From Acetofilamentum sp. (GTDB lineage: Bacteria; Bacteroidota; Bacteroidia; Bacteroidales; DYOH01): a stretch of 38,859 bases of DNA. Under the pieces are notes generated by a model. That model made no database searches. It was not told the DNA's origin and worked only from the letters and a program-made list of their open reading frames with translations. Numbering within the stretch: the first letter of the stretch is position 1; each line of letters begins with the position of its first letter. Positions 25,978 through 34,387 of the stretch are shown in pieces. The translations under genes and the position numbers were made by a program. The DNA lies in assembly GCA_020720625.1 (NCBI GenBank), contig DYOH01000030.1, forward strand, positions 1-38,859. Reading direction: 5' to 3'.

Positions 25978-27468
25978 ATGAGTCCATTGTTGGCATTTTC
26001 TATCATCGCATCGTATTTTGGCTTACTCATTATAGTTTCGTATTTTACCTCCAAAAAAAGCGATAGCAAAACATTTTTCACTGCCAACAGGCGCTCCCCT
26101 TGGTATCTGGTAGCATTTGGTATGATAGGCGCATCCTTATCGGGAGTTACTTTTATCTCAGTGCCCGGCGATGTGGGAAATACAAAATTCTACTATTTTC
26201 AATTGGTTTTGGGATATTTGGTAGGATATGCCGTTATTGCCTATATTCTGCTGCCGATATACTACAAGCTCAACTTAATATCCATTTACGAATATTTGCG
26301 CCAACGTTTTGGCTTTTGGTCGCACAAAACGGGTGCCGCCTTTTTTATTCTTTCGCGCACCATTGGGGCCTCTTTCCGCTTATTTTTGGTAGCGGCTGTC
26401 TTACAAATTGCCTTTTTTGGCCCACTGAGTATTCCATTTGCTGTTACTGTAGCCATTACTATTATGCTCATCTGGGTGTATACTTTTAAAGCAGGCATAA
26501 AAACAATTGTCTATACAGATACTTTACAAACCGTATTTATGCTTTTGGCTGTGGTTGCAAGCATTTGGCTCATAGCTGCAGAAATGAACTTATCGTTCTC
26601 AGGGATGATAAATTCTTTGCGCGAACATCCGTATACCGAAGTTTTTAACTGGGACTGGAAATCGAAAACCAATTTCTTTAAGCAATTTCTTGCTGGGGCA
26701 TTTATCACCATTGTTATGACAGGCCTTGATCAGGACATGATGCAAAAAAACCTTACGGTAAAGACACTTCGCGATTCACAAAAAAATATGCTATGGTTTA
26801 GCCTGTCCTTACTTCCGGTAAATTTGCTATTTATGTCGCTTGGTGCACTACTTTATATTTATGCCGAATATGTTGGCATTAGTTTCACAGTTTTAGACGG
26901 CAATTTAAAATTTATGTATGCAGGCATCTGGCATGGCCCAGATGAACTATTTCCTGTTTTGGCCATTCATCAGTTAGGCGGATGGGTGGGCATCATTTTT
27001 CTTGTAGGAACAATCGCTGCTGCATTTTCTAGTGCCGATTCGGCTCTTACAGCTCTTACCACATCATTTTCCATCGATTTTTTAAATGTTGATACCGAAA
27101 GTAACTCATTGCGCACATCGCGCACCAAACTATTAGTGCACATTGGTTTTTCGCTGCTTTTGTTTTTGGTCATTATTTTATTCAAAGCCTTAAATAACGA
27201 TACAGTTATAAAATCGGTATTTACTGTGGCCGGATACACTTATGGCCCCTTGCTCGGTTTATTCGCCTTTGGCATATTTACACACCGACAAGTAAAAGAT
27301 AAATGGGTACCACTTGTTGCTGTTTTATCGCCATTAATTACCTATCTCATTGGGCAAAACAGTGTGGCTTGGTTTGGCGGATATAAATTTGGATTCGAAT
27401 TATTGATTCTTAATGGCGCTATTGCGTTTCTGGGTTTATGGAGCATAAGTTTTAAAAAAATAGACTAA
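25978..27468 (+). CDS. Sodium:solute symporter (SSS family)
   Basis: A 496-residue inner-membrane protein with about 13 hydrophobic segments, typical for SSS carriers (PutP, SglT, NanT). Marks: SDSKTFFTANRRSPWYLVAFG near the start, ASLSGVTFISVPG, TIGASFRLFLVAAVLQ, VYTDTLQTVFMLLAVVASIW, and AAFSSADSALTALTTSFSID in the core, with the conserved Ser residues of the sodium site. The solute is not predictable. It begins 16 bp after the sulfotransferase-like gene. The 231 bp after its stop hold no gene. Confidence 0.88.
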   Translation: MSPLLAFSIIASYFGLLIIVSYFTSKKSDSKTFFTANRRSPWYLVAFGMIGASLSGVTFISVPGDVGNTKFYYFQLVLGYLVGYAVIAYILLPIYYKLNLISIYEYLRQRFGFWSHKTGAAFFILSRTIGASFRLFLVAAVLQIAFFGPLSIPFAVTVAITIMLIWVYTFKAGIKTIVYTDTLQTVFMLLAVVASIWLIAAEMNLSFSGMINSLREHPYTEVFNWDWKSKTNFFKQFLAGAFITIVMTGLDQDMMQKNLTVKTLRDSQKNMLWFSLSLLPVNLLFMSLGALLYIYAEYVGISFTVLDGNLKFMYAGIWHGPDELFPVLAIHQLGGWVGIIFLVGTIAAAFSSADSALTALTTSFSIDFLNVDTESNSLRTSRTKLLVHIGFSLLLFLVIILFKALNNDTVIKSVFTVAGYTYGPLLGLFAFGIFTHRQVKDKWVPLVAVLSPLITYLIGQNSVAWFGGYKFGFELLILNGAIAFLGLWSISFKKID

Positions 27469-27699
27469 TATTATTTCATGCCCATTTTTTTAGAACTATT
27501 TTGTAATTAGCAAGATAAAAACATCATTTTCAAAATGCTCATCTCGATAATATCCGTTTAATGTGCATAGACACAGCTTGGGTTAAAAAAGCAACGAATA
27601 TTCATTAGGCAACAAAAATATCGGCGCTAAAATAAATTGTATGCTAAAAAATGATATTGAATTAAATTACCTATCTTTCCAGTAATTTGTAGTGTAAAG

Positions 27700-28360
27700 C
27701 TATAGTTCAAAGGGCTTGTCAAACCTTTTACTATAAGCATTATTTCTTTTTAAGTTACTATTCCAATAGAAATTAGTTAATCCTGTTTTGCTAATCAGTC
27801 TAAATAAAAATCTTCTCAGAATTGACATTCTAAAAGGCCTGCCTAATTTGGCTTGAATCTCCTTAGAGAATGTTTCGTTTTTTGCAAAATACTCACCTAA
27901 ATCAACAAATTTGCTAAATAATTTCTTTGTCATCAAAGGAGGCATAATTTGAATTCCCTCAACACCCCCTTTTATGATCGTACCCAAATATTCACATTTT
28001 AATCTTTGGGTCAATTTTTTTAATACCTTTCAATATAAATTGAGTGTATGGCCTCCGGAAAGCCCGACTGAACAATAAAACCTAATTTTTGGCTTTTGTA
28101 AGTTCTAATTTTACAATGGTTTCAAAGAACTCCTTTACAATTCCGGGCATAGAATCAGTATAGCGCGGAAATATCGGAATAACAATATCTGCTTCCCTGA
28201 AAATCGATTTATGTTCTTCATTCTGATTCCGTTTTGCCAGATAATGTATTGGCACCTGCTCTGTACAAATCTTGTTATATCCGATGAGGAAATAATCAAT
28301 AAGTATTTTCGAATTGCTCTTCTTGTAACGTGGAGAGCCATTAAATATTACAAGTTTCAT
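27700..28360 (-). pseudogene. Frameshifted flavodoxin-like NAD(P)H/FMN reductase gene
   Basis: Three frames must be joined to read one flavodoxin-fold protein. The N-terminus starts at ATG 28360 (MKLVIFNGSPRYKKSNSKIL with the FMN phosphate loop) and stays open to 28082; then GFIVQSGFPEAIHSIYIERY in a second frame to about 28023; then LTQRLKCEYLGTIIKGGVEG in a third frame to 27700, ending NAYSKRFDKPFEL. Two single-base losses near A-rich runs (about 28082-28098 and 28013-28024) explain the shifts. It overlaps the upstream flavodoxin-like gene by 20 bp. Either a decayed gene or base-calling errors in homopolymers. Confidence 0.75.
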
Positions 28361-28892
28361 AAACGATCTCTTCAACTTTATGTTGGTCAATGTATTTTAT
28401 GTATTGCATCTTGCAATGAAAATTTAATGCAAATCGGTCATAAATATCATTAATAATCTTCAAATCTTCACTATCAGTATCAATCTCTTTCTCCAGAAAA
28501 AGTCCAAAATTTGGATAGTTTTTGTATCGCTTTCTGTGGTGATTCTCGCCATTTCTTAATTCAATATATGGATGAAGAAGTACAATAAACCTATCGGTAA
28601 TCTTTTTAAGTGCAGAACTTGTAAAACCGGCTATCAAAGGTGAAGCAAAAATAAAAAAGTCCGAATTAATCACTGATTAAAAAATTTCATCTGCATCATC
28701 ATTTATCGAACATCTTCCGGGAGTTTTCCACCAACAACTCCAGCAACCTGTGCAATAATGCAAATTCATTTTATTTAGTGAAAATAATTGGACATCATTA
28801 TTTAATCCAAATGCATGAGACAATTCTTCAAGAAAGGCAGAAAAATTACTTTTTCCGGTGCTTATGTCGCCATTTAGAATTACAATTTTCAT
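28341..28892 (-). pseudogene. Flavodoxin/iron-sulfur-flavoprotein-like gene with an in-frame stop
   Basis: One frame runs from ATG 28892 (MKIVILNGDISTGKSNFSAF, FMN loop) through a CTGCWSCWWKTPGRCSI cysteine motif of NADPH-dependent FMN reductases, stops at TAA 28679-28677, and resumes at once in the same frame (SVINSDFFIFASPLIAGFTS) to 28341. One nonsense change, for instance CAA to TAA, is enough. A GGAGGAG sequence lies directly before the ATG, unusual in this window. The neighbouring downstream flavodoxin gene is also broken. Confidence 0.7.
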
Positions 28893-29003
28893 CTCCTCCG
28901 TATAATTTTAGATAGTTTGACGAGTGATGCAAGGAAATTTCGCTTCTTATTTCACGCAATACTCCATATAAACCAATTGACTCATAAGGCTCTTGCATAG
29001 TTA

Positions 29004-29035
29004 CAAAGGTAATAAAGTATTGATAAAATAAACAA
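29004..29035 (-). promoter_or_regulatory. Candidate promoter of the flavodoxin-like pair
   Basis: On the minus strand, TTG (CAA at 29033-29035) and TACCTTTG (CAAAGGTA at 29004-29011) with a 21-base spacer. It sits about 110 bases upstream of ATG 28892. The rest of 28893-29206 contains no gene I can support. Confidence 0.45.
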
Positions 29036-29206
29036 TCATTACCAACCAAATTGTAATGGCTATGGATTTTACTTTTACCGAATGCTTAAATAGTATGCTT
29101 CTGGTCTAATGAATATCTTAACTAGCAATTCTTAATGCACTATACTATTTTTTTCTTTAATATCTGAAACATTTATAAGGTCTACACATTTGATGAGAAT
29201 CTACAA

Positions 29207-29950
29207 TCAGCCCACTTCTTCGAGTAATGCAGCAAAATCTAACACCAATCCCGGTAATTGCGAATGCCGGAAAGTTTTAGAAAAGTCGTGAATGCTGTAA
29301 TGCACGCTATGGTCAAAAAGGTAATATTTTTTTCGGTAAGGACAAATAACCAGGCCGATTTCGGTCCCCGATGCCATCCATACCTCGCGCATCTTCTGTA
29401 AATTTACTTTAAGCTGATGCTTTTGAGACACAATTTCGCCACAAAAGCTAGGACTACCCTGAATATAAGTAGATTGATTTAATTTCTCGCGGGTTATTTT
29501 ATCAAAACTCACAAAAGAAAAGTCCGGCGCACGGCGCTGCTTTTCTATATAAGTTTCGCGGTTAATTTCGATATCGAAACGGGCTGTGCCATCATAAATT
29601 CGTCCTTTTTTACTGCTTCGGTTCCAAATAAATAAAATAGCTCCTATGGCCATGCTAAAAGCAGCAATCATTTCGGGTGTGAGCATATTGATAATAATTT
29701 TGCCAGGGAGAATAAATTCGGGTTTTATGTGCTGATTTTCGGCCAGAAAAGCATCAATAAACGAATCGTTCAATTGGAATTGTTGATGTAAATTTATTTC
29801 AAAAAAATCTTTGCTATGAATATCAAAATTTTTTCCACTGAGAAGCAATTTATTTTTTTCTGTATCAAAATGCAGGTGTAGGTTTAATTCTTGCAATTCA
29901 TCAAGAAATAACTTAAGTGATTCAATTTCAGGAATAACAATTTCTATCAT
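29207..29950 (-). CDS. Uma2-type (DUF820, PD-(D/E)XK fold) putative nuclease, copy A
   Basis: A 247-residue protein. The core fits Uma2/DUF820: PGKIIINMLTPEMIAAFSMA, RAPDFSFVSFDKI (the PD aspartate, near 140), GSPSFCGEIVSQKHQLKVNL (Glu of the active site, near 170) and WMASGTEIGLVICPYRKKYY. Uma2 proteins share the restriction-endonuclease fold; activity of most is unproven. The first 60 residues form an extra domain that differs from copy B, while the rest is almost identical. Last gene of the phosphatase-Uma2 operon, 3 bp after copy B. Confidence 0.75.
   Translation of the reverse strand: MIEIVIPEIESLKLFLDELQELNLHLHFDTEKNKLLLSGKNFDIHSKDFFEINLHQQFQLNDSFIDAFLAENQHIKPEFILPGKIIINMLTPEMIAAFSMAIGAILFIWNRSSKKGRIYDGTARFDIEINRETYIEKQRRAPDFSFVSFDKITREKLNQSTYIQGSPSFCGEIVSQKHQLKVNLQKMREVWMASGTEIGLVICPYRKKYYLFDHSVHYSIHDFSKTFRHSQLPGLVLDFAALLEEVG
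29216..29782 (-). repeat. Tandem 567-bp direct repeat, unit A
   Basis: Aligns with 29966-30532 at a fixed offset of 750 bases with no gaps. I count about six differences, at 29243, 29244, 29269, 29732, 29773 and 29774. It covers the C-terminal three-quarters of Uma2 copy A. Outside these limits similarity at DNA level is lost. Confidence 0.9.
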
Positions 29951-29953
29951 CCA

Positions 29954-30709
29954 TTAATCATTAATTTCTTCGAGTAATGCAGCAAAATCTAATTCCAATC
30001 CCGGTAATTGCGAATGCCCGAAAGTTTTAGAAAAGTCGTGAATGCTGTAATGCACGCTATGGTCAAAAAGGTAATATTTTTTTCGGTAAGGACAAATAAC
30101 CAGGCCGATTTCGGTCCCCGATGCCATCCATACCTCGCGCATCTTCTGTAAATTTACTTTAAGCTGATGCTTTTGAGACACAATTTCGCCACAAAAGCTA
30201 GGACTACCCTGAATATAAGTAGATTGATTTAATTTCTCGCGGGTTATTTTATCAAAACTCACAAAAGAAAAGTCCGGCGCACGGCGCTGCTTTTCTATAT
30301 AAGTTTCGCGGTTAATTTCGATATCGAAACGGGCTGTGCCATCATAAATTCGTCCTTTTTTACTGCTTCGGTTCCAAATAAATAAAATAGCTCCTATGGC
30401 CATGCTAAAAGCAGCAATCATTTCGGGTGTGAGCATATTGATAATAATTTTGCCAGGGAGAATAAATTCGGGTTTTATGTGTTGATTTTCGGCCAGAAAA
30501 GCATCAATAAACGAATCGTTCAGGTGGAATTGATTATTTACATGCAAGGTAAAAAAATCCCTGTTTTCCAGAGCAAAGTTTTTGCCGCTAATATACAATG
30601 CCTCTTTAGATGCAATTAAGCGCAAATGCGGATTTTCAGCTTCCAGCACGCCAAATTGTGTCATAAAAATTTGCTGATGCGGCAAAACAATTTCTAATCT
30701 ATTGGTCAT
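29954..30709 (-). CDS. Uma2-type (DUF820, PD-(D/E)XK fold) putative nuclease, copy B
   Basis: A 251-residue paralogue of copy A with the same PD...E core. Residues from about 63 to the end differ at only a few positions (for example G/R before HSQLPG and E/V in PGL.LDFA). The first 62 residues (EIVLPHQQIF, VLEAENPHLRLIASKEALYI) align weakly with those of copy A (shared SGKNF, DFF, LNDSF). It begins 3 bp after the SpoIIE-type phosphatase gene, so the three genes are probably translated from one message. Confidence 0.75.
   Translation of the reverse strand: MTNRLEIVLPHQQIFMTQFGVLEAENPHLRLIASKEALYISGKNFALENRDFFTLHVNNQFHLNDSFIDAFLAENQHIKPEFILPGKIIINMLTPEMIAAFSMAIGAILFIWNRSSKKGRIYDGTARFDIEINRETYIEKQRRAPDFSFVSFDKITREKLNQSTYIQGSPSFCGEIVSQKHQLKVNLQKMREVWMASGTEIGLVICPYRKKYYLFDHSVHYSIHDFSKTFGHSQLPGLELDFAALLEEIND
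29966..30532 (-). repeat. Tandem 567-bp direct repeat, unit B
   Basis: Partner of 29216-29782, covering the C-terminal part of Uma2 copy B. Near-identity of this segment beside diverged N-terminal segments indicates recent homogenisation (gene conversion) or a partial duplication. Confidence 0.9.
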
Positions 30710-30712
30710 TGT

Positions 30713-31954
30713 TTAGTACACTTCTACTCCAAAAATAGTAATATCGTCAAAAAAATCGGTATTTGTTCTTTTTATGTTCAGTTGATGCAACAATTCTTGG
30801 ATAGACGCATCAACCCTATCGGGTGTGCTAAATACATATTCGATAATATTAAGCCTGGTTTCCACCTCGTCGTCGTGTTTAATTTCGATTAAACCATCGG
30901 TATAACAAAGAATTTTGGCTCCCTGACTGCTTGTATTAATTTTTTTAATCCCCACTTTCACATGCGAAATATCTTCGAGCATTCCCAAGCCCATGCAACC
31001 TGTTTTAAGCTGTAATGACTCGCGCGTGGATCGGTTGTATAAAATGGGCGGATTGTGCCCTGCATTCACATATTCGAGTATTTTAGTCTCGTAATTGTAT
31101 TTGGCAACAAAAAAGGTAATAAACTTTTGTCCCTGAGCATTTTTACTAATAATCTTATTCAGACGCTTAATCAGTTTATCTAAAGGCATTTCGGGTGTGA
31201 AAAGGGCATTTAGATTGGCCTGAAAATTAGACATAAGCAAAGCCGCCGAAATTCCTTTGCCCGAAACATCGGCAATACAAAAGCCAATCTCATTTTCATT
31301 AAACTGAATAAAATCGAAATAATCGCCCCCCACTTCTAGGTGAGGCAAATAAAACGAATAAATGAAAAATTTCTCGTTTTGCGGATAAATCGAAGCATCC
31401 GGAATAAGCATAGATTGTATATTGGATGCCAGAATCATCTCTTTTCTAAGGGCTTCTTCTTGGAGACTCTTATGAAACAAGCGTTTATTTTCAATGGCTA
31501 CCATAATAATATTGGTTAGCGTTTGAATAAAATGCAGATGCTTAATAGTAGGGCTAACGCCATCCTGTTCTTCGTCGATATCGCCAATAAGCAGATAAGC
31601 AATGGCTTGCTTATTATGAAAAACCGGAATAATAATATCAAAAGTACGGAAAATTTTTTGCTCTTCGGCCAGTGTAATGGTTATTTCGTTAATTTCGAGC
31701 AAATCCCGGGGAACATCTATGTGTTCAACCGCTTCGTTATCAAAACCCGATTGCAAAATAATTCGCCACTCGTTTTCGTAATTATTAAATATTAAAACTT
31801 TACCAATCTTAAGCTCATCTTTAAGCAGTTTTTCATAACGTGCAAGCAAAATAGGGGTCGACACGTTGGCATTGATGGCCTGTGTAAATTCCAGTAGGGT
31901 ATCTAGTTTAAAATTACATAATTGTAATCTTTTAATGGCTGCCTGCTTTAACAT
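30713..31954 (-). CDS. GAF-SpoIIE/PP2C-type serine phosphatase (RsbU-like)
   Basis: A 413-residue cytoplasmic protein. A GAF-like sensor domain occupies about 20-160, a short helical linker (LFHKSLQEEALRKEMILASN) follows, and a SpoIIE/PP2C phosphatase domain runs from about 180 to the end. Metal-binding motifs are complete: GGDYFDF (209-215), IADVSGKGISAALLMS (227-242), NAGHNPPIL, CYTDGLIEI and DDITIF. Such enzymes dephosphorylate anti-sigma-antagonist (STAS) proteins or other Ser/Thr targets. No STAS or anti-sigma kinase gene is adjacent; instead two Uma2-type genes follow at 3 bp. No transmembrane region. Confidence 0.88.
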   Translation of the reverse strand: MLKQAAIKRLQLCNFKLDTLLEFTQAINANVSTPILLARYEKLLKDELKIGKVLIFNNYENEWRIILQSGFDNEAVEHIDVPRDLLEINEITITLAEEQKIFRTFDIIIPVFHNKQAIAYLLIGDIDEEQDGVSPTIKHLHFIQTLTNIIMVAIENKRLFHKSLQEEALRKEMILASNIQSMLIPDASIYPQNEKFFIYSFYLPHLEVGGDYFDFIQFNENEIGFCIADVSGKGISAALLMSNFQANLNALFTPEMPLDKLIKRLNKIISKNAQGQKFITFFVAKYNYETKILEYVNAGHNPPILYNRSTRESLQLKTGCMGLGMLEDISHVKVGIKKINTSSQGAKILCYTDGLIEIKHDDEVETRLNIIEYVFSTPDRVDASIQELLHQLNIKRTNTDFFDDITIFGVEVY

Positions 31955-32220
31955 TTTTTCTATAGTTTGATGGCATCAAATTACATTTTTAAATGCAATC
32001 TACAAATTTTTTGTTAAAAAAATTATAACAAATAAATTTTCATACTGATTAATAATACTTTAAAAATACTCTTTGGTTTTTAAAAAGCTTCCATGAAATG
32101 TATCATGGAATTTTGTTGCAGAAAACAAAAAGTGAATGCTAAAAAATACCGAATTCATTTTTGCACAGTAAACTTTTTTCAAGGAAAAAGTCTAACTTAG
32201 TGGCTTTAATTCGAGTGTAT

Positions 32221-34182
32221 ATGAAAAAAACGATATTTAGCATCCTTTTTAGTTTAATTCTGGCGCCGCAGTTTGCCCAAACATTTTACTCACCCGATTC
32301 TTCGCTACGTGCAGAAATCAGTACGGGAGATTATCCCGGTTTTGTATTGTACCAGTATCAGCAAAAATTAATCGAAAATACGAGTATTGGCTTAAAGCTT
32401 CAAACTGGCGAAATTCTAGGTAAGAATCCGCAAATTTTGAAAAAAACGTATGCAAGTTATGCAGGCGTAGTTTACCCACCTTATGGACAAGAAAAACAAA
32501 TCGACGATATTTACAATAGCTTAATCCTGGTTTTATCCGACTCACTATCGGTGGAATTTCGTTTGTACAATAATGGGCTTGCCTATAGGTTGAAATATAC
32601 CGGACAAGGAGCAGCAGTGGTAGAAAACGAACTGGCCACATTTCGTTTGCATGCCTCTTCTACCGTATGGAATCCGCAAGTAGAAAGCTTTGCGAATACC
32701 TTCGAGCCACGATATGTGGAAACGCCGCTCAGCCAAATGCCCACAAACGGGCTTTCGTTGTTGCCATTTTTAGCAGAGGCAGATTCAATGCCCTTGCTCA
32801 TGATTTCAGAGGCCGCACAGAGTAATTATCCGGGCATGTACTTAAAAGCAGCGCATGACACACTTAGGGCAGTATTTCCGCCTTATGTTACCAAGGAAAA
32901 CTATAAATGGGCTTACAGACTTAGAATTACCGATTTTGCGCCATTTTCGGGCAAAATTGCTACACAAACAGCACCATACATTGCCAAATTACCGGCTCCG
33001 GCCAATTTACCTTGGCGTGTGATATTGGTTGCCCAAAACGAAATGGATTTATTGTCGAACCGCCTCATCTATTTACTTGGCGACGCTCCCAAAATGGATT
33101 TCAGTTGGGTAAAACCTGGACTTGTGGCCTGGGATTGGTATAACCATTGGGAATTAAGCGGAACATCATTTAAACCGGGCAAAAATACGGCTACCTATAA
33201 GTATTTCGTTGATTTTGCAGCAAAGAACGGTATACCCTACATAAATCTGGACGAAGGATGGAATCACAACAAAAAAGTTTTTAAACTAAACAAAAATATT
33301 GATGTTCACGAAATTCTGCGATATGCCAAAAGTAAAAACGTAGGGGTATTTTTATGGTTTATGTGGGATGGCCTGGAAGAAAATCTCGGAGCCAAACTCG
33401 ATACCTTTTCAGCTTGGGGAGTTGCCGGCTTAAAAGTAGATTTTTTCGACCGCGACGACCAGAAAATGGTTGCTTTTGCCGAAACCTTGGCCCAAGAGGC
33501 AGCCAAGCGAAAACTGATGCTCAATTTGCATGGCATCTGGAAACCTACCGGCATGGAAAGAACTTATCCGAATATTGTAAATCGGGAGGGCATTATTGGG
33601 CTTGAGAACAATAAATTTGGCAACGATGCAACTGCGCGCCACAATGTAAGCTTAGCTTTTACCAGATTTGTTGTGGGAAGTGCTGATTATACTCCGGGAG
33701 CACTTTTCCACGTAAAGCAAGCCAATTACAGCAAAAATTGGACACATCCTACTGCCATGACAACCAGAGCACACCAACTGGCTATGTATGTGGTGTATTA
33801 CGGAGCCTTACAAATGATGCCCGAAGCACCAACAACTTATGAGAAAGAACCCGAAATGCTTGCCCTAATTTCTAAAATGCCAACTGTTTGGGATCAAAGC
33901 ATTCCATTAGATGGCCAGGTAGGCGATTTTGTAGTAATGGCGCGGAGCAAAAATAACAATTGGTATGTAGCCGGTATGACTGACAAAGCCCACAAAATTA
34001 ACCTGAATTTAAGTTTTCTGCCAACAGGAGAATATGAAGCAGAACTTTTTAGTGATGGGTCAAAAACCATTGAAAATCCTGCATTTTACGAAAAAAATGT
34101 GTTTGATGCCAAAAATACCGATAAGCCTGAAATTGTAATGGAAGAAAGTGGTGGATTTTTGCTGGTATTACGAAAGAAATAA
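32221..34182 (+). CDS. Glycoside hydrolase family 97, retaining (alpha-galactosidase-like)
   Basis: A 653-residue exported enzyme: signal peptide (MKKTIFSILFSLILAPQFAQ), N-terminal beta-sandwich (to about 270), (beta/alpha)8 barrel (about 290-560) and a C-terminal sheet domain. WDWYNHWELSG and YINLDEGW are calcium/substrate blocks of GH97. GLKVDFFDRDDQ has Asp407 and GLENNKFG has Glu462; the spacing of 55 equals that of nucleophile Asp415 and acid/base Glu470 as I recall them for Bacteroides BT1871, a retaining alpha-galactosidase. SusB-type inverting enzymes lack the Asp. Start 32221 is chosen for the signal peptide; the open frame begins at 32161. No SusC/SusD pair is adjacent. Confidence 0.9.
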   Translation: MKKTIFSILFSLILAPQFAQTFYSPDSSLRAEISTGDYPGFVLYQYQQKLIENTSIGLKLQTGEILGKNPQILKKTYASYAGVVYPPYGQEKQIDDIYNSLILVLSDSLSVEFRLYNNGLAYRLKYTGQGAAVVENELATFRLHASSTVWNPQVESFANTFEPRYVETPLSQMPTNGLSLLPFLAEADSMPLLMISEAAQSNYPGMYLKAAHDTLRAVFPPYVTKENYKWAYRLRITDFAPFSGKIATQTAPYIAKLPAPANLPWRVILVAQNEMDLLSNRLIYLLGDAPKMDFSWVKPGLVAWDWYNHWELSGTSFKPGKNTATYKYFVDFAAKNGIPYINLDEGWNHNKKVFKLNKNIDVHEILRYAKSKNVGVFLWFMWDGLEENLGAKLDTFSAWGVAGLKVDFFDRDDQKMVAFAETLAQEAAKRKLMLNLHGIWKPTGMERTYPNIVNREGIIGLENNKFGNDATARHNVSLAFTRFVVGSADYTPGALFHVKQANYSKNWTHPTAMTTRAHQLAMYVVYYGALQMMPEAPTTYEKEPEMLALISKMPTVWDQSIPLDGQVGDFVVMARSKNNNWYVAGMTDKAHKINLNLSFLPTGEYEAELFSDGSKTIENPAFYEKNVFDAKNTDKPEIVMEESGGFLLVLRKK

Positions 34183-34249
34183 AGAATTGAATTAAATTGA
34201 CATTTAAACTTTCGCGAACATCTGCGAATAATAATTGGGGCGATTATAT

Positions 34250-34290
34250 AAAAGCAGGGCGATATTTTGCATAGCGTTCCTGCTTTTTTT
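34250..34290 (+). terminator. Rho-independent terminator of the GH97 gene
   Basis: 9-bp arms AAAAGCAGG (34250-34258) and CCTGCTTTT (34279-34287) with a 20-base loop and a T-run to 34290, about 70 bp after the GH97 stop. Confidence 0.75.
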
Positions 34291-34387
34291 ATAAAATCGA
34301 TTAAATGCGTAAGATTTCTCAGCAACGTTCATCACAGAAAAAATTGTGCAATCGAGTAATCATCTCAGCAATAGCAAACTTCCCGGA

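Noticed and set aside
27469-27699. Possible small RNA between the symporter and the flavodoxin relic
   Set aside because: No promoter, hairpin or terminator that stands out.
28846-29049. Minus-strand open frame of 67 codons upstream of the flavodoxin pair
   Set aside because: It overlaps the promoter boxes and the start of the flavodoxin-like gene in another frame, and shows no recognisable domain.
29630-29690. Hydrophobic stretch in the Uma2 proteins read as a membrane helix
   Set aside because: It aligns with the helix that follows the first strands in the Uma2 core, so a membrane anchor is not supported.
29216-30532. Repeat array suspected as CRISPR or insertion sequence
   Set aside because: It is a two-unit coding duplication without spacers, inverted ends or a transposase.
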